From assembly GCA_051005735.1 (NCBI GenBank), contig JBPCJB010000147.1, positions 1 to 7,146 of the forward strand: DNA of 7,146 nt, given 5' to 3'. This stretch comes from Gaiellasilicea sp051005735. Its GTDB lineage: Bacteria > Actinomycetota > Thermoleophilia > Gaiellales > Gaiellaceae. The number at the start of each line of letters is the position of its first letter. Position 1 is the stretch's first letter. Below the pieces are notes generated by a model, which was not told the DNA's origin, made no database searches, and saw only the letters and a program-made list of their open reading frames with translations. This document shows, piece by piece, positions 5,242 to 7,146 of the stretch. The position numbers and the translations under genes were made by a program.

Positions 5242-7146
5242 CTCCGCCCCGGAAAGGAGGCCGGCGCGCGAGCCGCCCGTCCGCCAGGTCTCCGCAGCGC
5301 CGGGACGACGACCGGAACGGCGTCAAGCGCCGCAAGCGCCGCCGCGTCGAGCGCAAGCGCAACCGCCGTCGGGCCGCGGTGCTCGGCTTCGTCGCGGCGC
5401 TCGCGCTGCTCGCCGTCGTCGCGGGCAGCGCCGTCACCGGCGTCGCCAGCTTCGGCGGCTCCTGCGATCTGAGCGCGCTCCGTCGCGTCGAGATCGGCCA
5501 GAACTCGTTCGTCTATGCCGCCGACGGCTCCATCCTCGGCGGGATCCCCTCAGAGCGGAACCGTCAGCCCGTCCGGCTCGGGCGAATCAGCACCTGGATG
5601 CCGAAGGCGACGATCGCGATCGAGGACCGCCGCTTCTACGAGCACGGCGGTGTCGACCCGAGCGGGATCGCGCGGGCGGTGTGGGCCGACGTCCGCGCCG
5701 GCAAGATCGTCCAGGGAGGCTCGACGATCACCCAGCAGCTCGTGCGGAACCTCTACATCAGCCGCGAGCAGACCTTCGAGCGGAAGCTGAAGGAGGCCTG
5801 CCTCGCGATCAAGCTGAACCGCGCCTGGTCGAAGAAGAAGATCCTTGCGACCTACATGAACCAGGTCTACTACGGCAACCTCGCCTACGGGATCGAGGCG
5901 GCCGCACAGACGTACTTCTCCAAGAATGCACATCAGCTGACGCTGCCGGAGGCCGCGCTGCTCGCCGGAATGCCGCAGGCGCCGTCCGACTACGACCCGT
6001 TCAACCGCACCGAGATCGCGAAGGCCCGCCGCAACCAGGTGCTCCTCGCGATGCTCGGGCAGGGGAAGATCAACCGGACGCAGTACGACTGGGCAAACGC
6101 ACGCGGGCTCGGCCTGAAGGCGGGCAGGCTCTACAAGACGATCCGCGAGCCGTACTTCTTCAGCTATGTCCGCGACGAGCTGATCGCCGCGTACGGAGTC
6201 GCCACCGTCCGCTCCGGCGGGCTCAAGGTCTATACGACGATCGACCCGCGCTTCCAGCGGGCGGCGCGCAAGGCGATCGTCGACACCCTCTACGAGAGGA
6301 CCGACCCGGCGGCTGCCGTGATCTCGATCGACCCTCGCGGCGGCGCGATCAAGGCGATGACCGCGGTGACGCCGAGCCTGAAGAAGAATCAGTTCAACCT
6401 GCTCTCGCAGGCGAAGCGCCAGTCGGGGTCGACCTTCAAGACCTTCGTGCTCGCGGCGGCGGTCGAGCAGGGGATCAACCCCGCGACGTCGAGCTATCTC
6501 TCGGCCCCGTTCTTCTTCCGGCCGACGCCGAACGGGGACTGCGAGGACGGGAGCGGGAGCTGGTGGTGCCCCAAGACGTACGACCACAGCTACACGGGCT
6601 GGACGTCGATCGAGCGGGCCACGATTCGTTCCGACAACACGGTCTACGCGCAGTTGACGCTCGACGTCACCGCCGAGGCAGTCGCGAGGATGGCGACGAA
6701 GCTGGGCGTCCGCTCGAAGCTGTCGACGCCGGACGGTGGATACGTGCCGTCGATCGGACTCGGCTCGATCGAGGTCTCCCCGCTCGACATGGCGTCGGCC
6801 TACGCGACGCTTGCCGCAGGCGGGATCTACTCGGAGCCGCGGGCGATCAATCGCGTCGTGCTCGCGAACGGCAAGGAGGATACGGAGGCCGGCTGGGGCA
6901 AGCCGAAGCGCAAGCGGGTGATCTCCGACGGCGTGGCCTCTACGGTGACGAAGATCCTCGAGCAGAACGTCCAGTACGGCACAGGCACCGGCGCCAACTA
7001 CGGCCATCCAGCCGCGGGTAAGACGGGCACGACCGAGGAGCACTCGGATGCGTGGTTCGCCGGCTACACACCGCGCCTCCAGACGACGGTCTGGGTCGGC
7101 TATCCGGAGGGGAAGGTGCCGATGACGAACGTGCACGGGATCAGCG
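5238..7146 (+). CDS. Class A penicillin-binding protein (transglycosylase/transpeptidase), 3'-partial
   Basis: Reading from ATG 5238 gives 636 residues with no stop before the window ends. The protein would polymerise and cross-link peptidoglycan at the outer face of the membrane. Order: a cytoplasmic tail 1-45 with 22 Arg/Lys; a membrane anchor about 47-70; a GT51 transglycosylase domain about 90-260 with EDRRFYEHGGVD (catalytic Glu129), GGSTITQQLVRNLY (160-173), ILATYMNQVYYG (202-213) and LPEAALLAGMPQAPS (236-250); and a transpeptidase domain from about 355 with SxxK at Ser398-Thr-Phe-Lys401, SDN at 465-467 and KTGT at 595-598. All catalytic motifs are intact. Cys435 and Cys444 flank a short Gly/Trp-rich insertion before SDN and could form a disulfide. 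The start shares ATGA with the channel stop. Only the end of the transpeptidase domain and any C-terminal extension are missing. An in-frame-looking antisense or +1 alternative over this stretch is not protein-like. Confidence 0.95.
   Translation, partial: MTPPRKGGRRASRPSARSPQRRDDDRNGVKRRKRRRVERKRNRRRAAVLGFVAALALLAVVAGSAVTGVASFGGSCDLSALRRVEIGQNSFVYAADGSILGGIPSERNRQPVRLGRISTWMPKATIAIEDRRFYEHGGVDPSGIARAVWADVRAGKIVQGGSTITQQLVRNLYISREQTFERKLKEACLAIKLNRAWSKKKILATYMNQVYYGNLAYGIEAAAQTYFSKNAHQLTLPEAALLAGMPQAPSDYDPFNRTEIAKARRNQVLLAMLGQGKINRTQYDWANARGLGLKAGRLYKTIREPYFFSYVRDELIAAYGVATVRSGGLKVYTTIDPRFQRAARKAIVDTLYERTDPAAAVISIDPRGGAIKAMTAVTPSLKKNQFNLLSQAKRQSGSTFKTFVLAAAVEQGINPATSSYLSAPFFFRPTPNGDCEDGSGSWWCPKTYDHSYTGWTSIERATIRSDNTVYAQLTLDVTAEAVARMATKLGVRSKLSTPDGGYVPSIGLGSIEVSPLDMASAYATLAAGGIYSEPRAINRVVLANGKEDTEAGWGKPKRKRVISDGVASTVTKILEQNVQYGTGTGANYGHPAAGKTGTTEEHSDAWFAGYTPRLQTTVWVGYPEGKVPMTNVHGIS

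Noticed and set aside
5186..7021. 611-codon plus-strand open frame overlapping the PBP
   Set aside because: Its translation is low-complexity Arg/Pro/Asp sequence, while the frame from 5238 carries every GT51 and transpeptidase motif. It is open only because of the high GC content.
5550..7136. 528-codon minus-strand open frame opposite the PBP
   Set aside because: It is antisense to conserved PBP codons, with Arg/Leu/Asp/Val-rich composition and no recognisable domain.

Overview
The window is very GC-rich, strongly third-position-biased bacterial chromosome, densely packed and with no mobile element, CRISPR array, tRNA or rRNA that I can see. The gene content is a DUF151/bifunctional-nuclease protein, a PIG-V-like membrane mannosyltransferase, a multidomain L,D-transpeptidase and a class A PBP with a very basic cytoplasmic tail. 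Together with frequent GTG starts and 4-base gene overlaps, this suggests a high-GC actinobacterium, perhaps of the Thermoleophilia (Gaiellales/Solirubrobacterales) kind. The phylum is an inference from protein style, not from a marker gene.

Layout: (1) bases 1-515, plus strand, is a bifunctional-nuclease (DUF151) gene whose first few codons lie before the window. (2) A five-gene minus-strand run reads from 4434 down to 475: a PIG-V/GT-C-type mannosyltransferase, a CPBP-family intramembrane protease, a secreted PKD/Ig-like/peptidoglycan-binding L,D-transpeptidase, a small membrane-anchored PrcB-C-like protein, and an AroQ-class chorismate mutase. Junctions are ATGA overlap, 22 nt, 13 nt and GTGA overlap, so this looks like one operon. 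Its last gene runs tail-to-tail 41 bp into the nuclease gene. (3) A 69-bp divergent intergenic region (4435-4503). (4) Plus strand from 4504: a small MscS-type mechanosensitive channel, coupled by an ATGA overlap to a class A penicillin-binding protein that runs off the right end. Its frame is open from 5238 to the last base.

Functionally the locus is mostly cell envelope. A D,D-transpeptidase/glycosyltransferase (class A PBP) and a tension-gated channel are transcribed one way. An L,D-transpeptidase, a polyprenyl-sugar-dependent mannosyltransferase and a membrane protease are transcribed the other way. The chorismate mutase (aromatic amino acid branch point) at the end of the envelope operon is the odd member. 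I found no convincing undescribed system. The points most worth a second look are the distal placement and active-site variation of the chorismate mutase, the PrcB-C-like orphan protein, the PKD-containing L,D-transpeptidase, and a perfect 14-bp tandem duplication that encodes its PKD signature in two reading frames.
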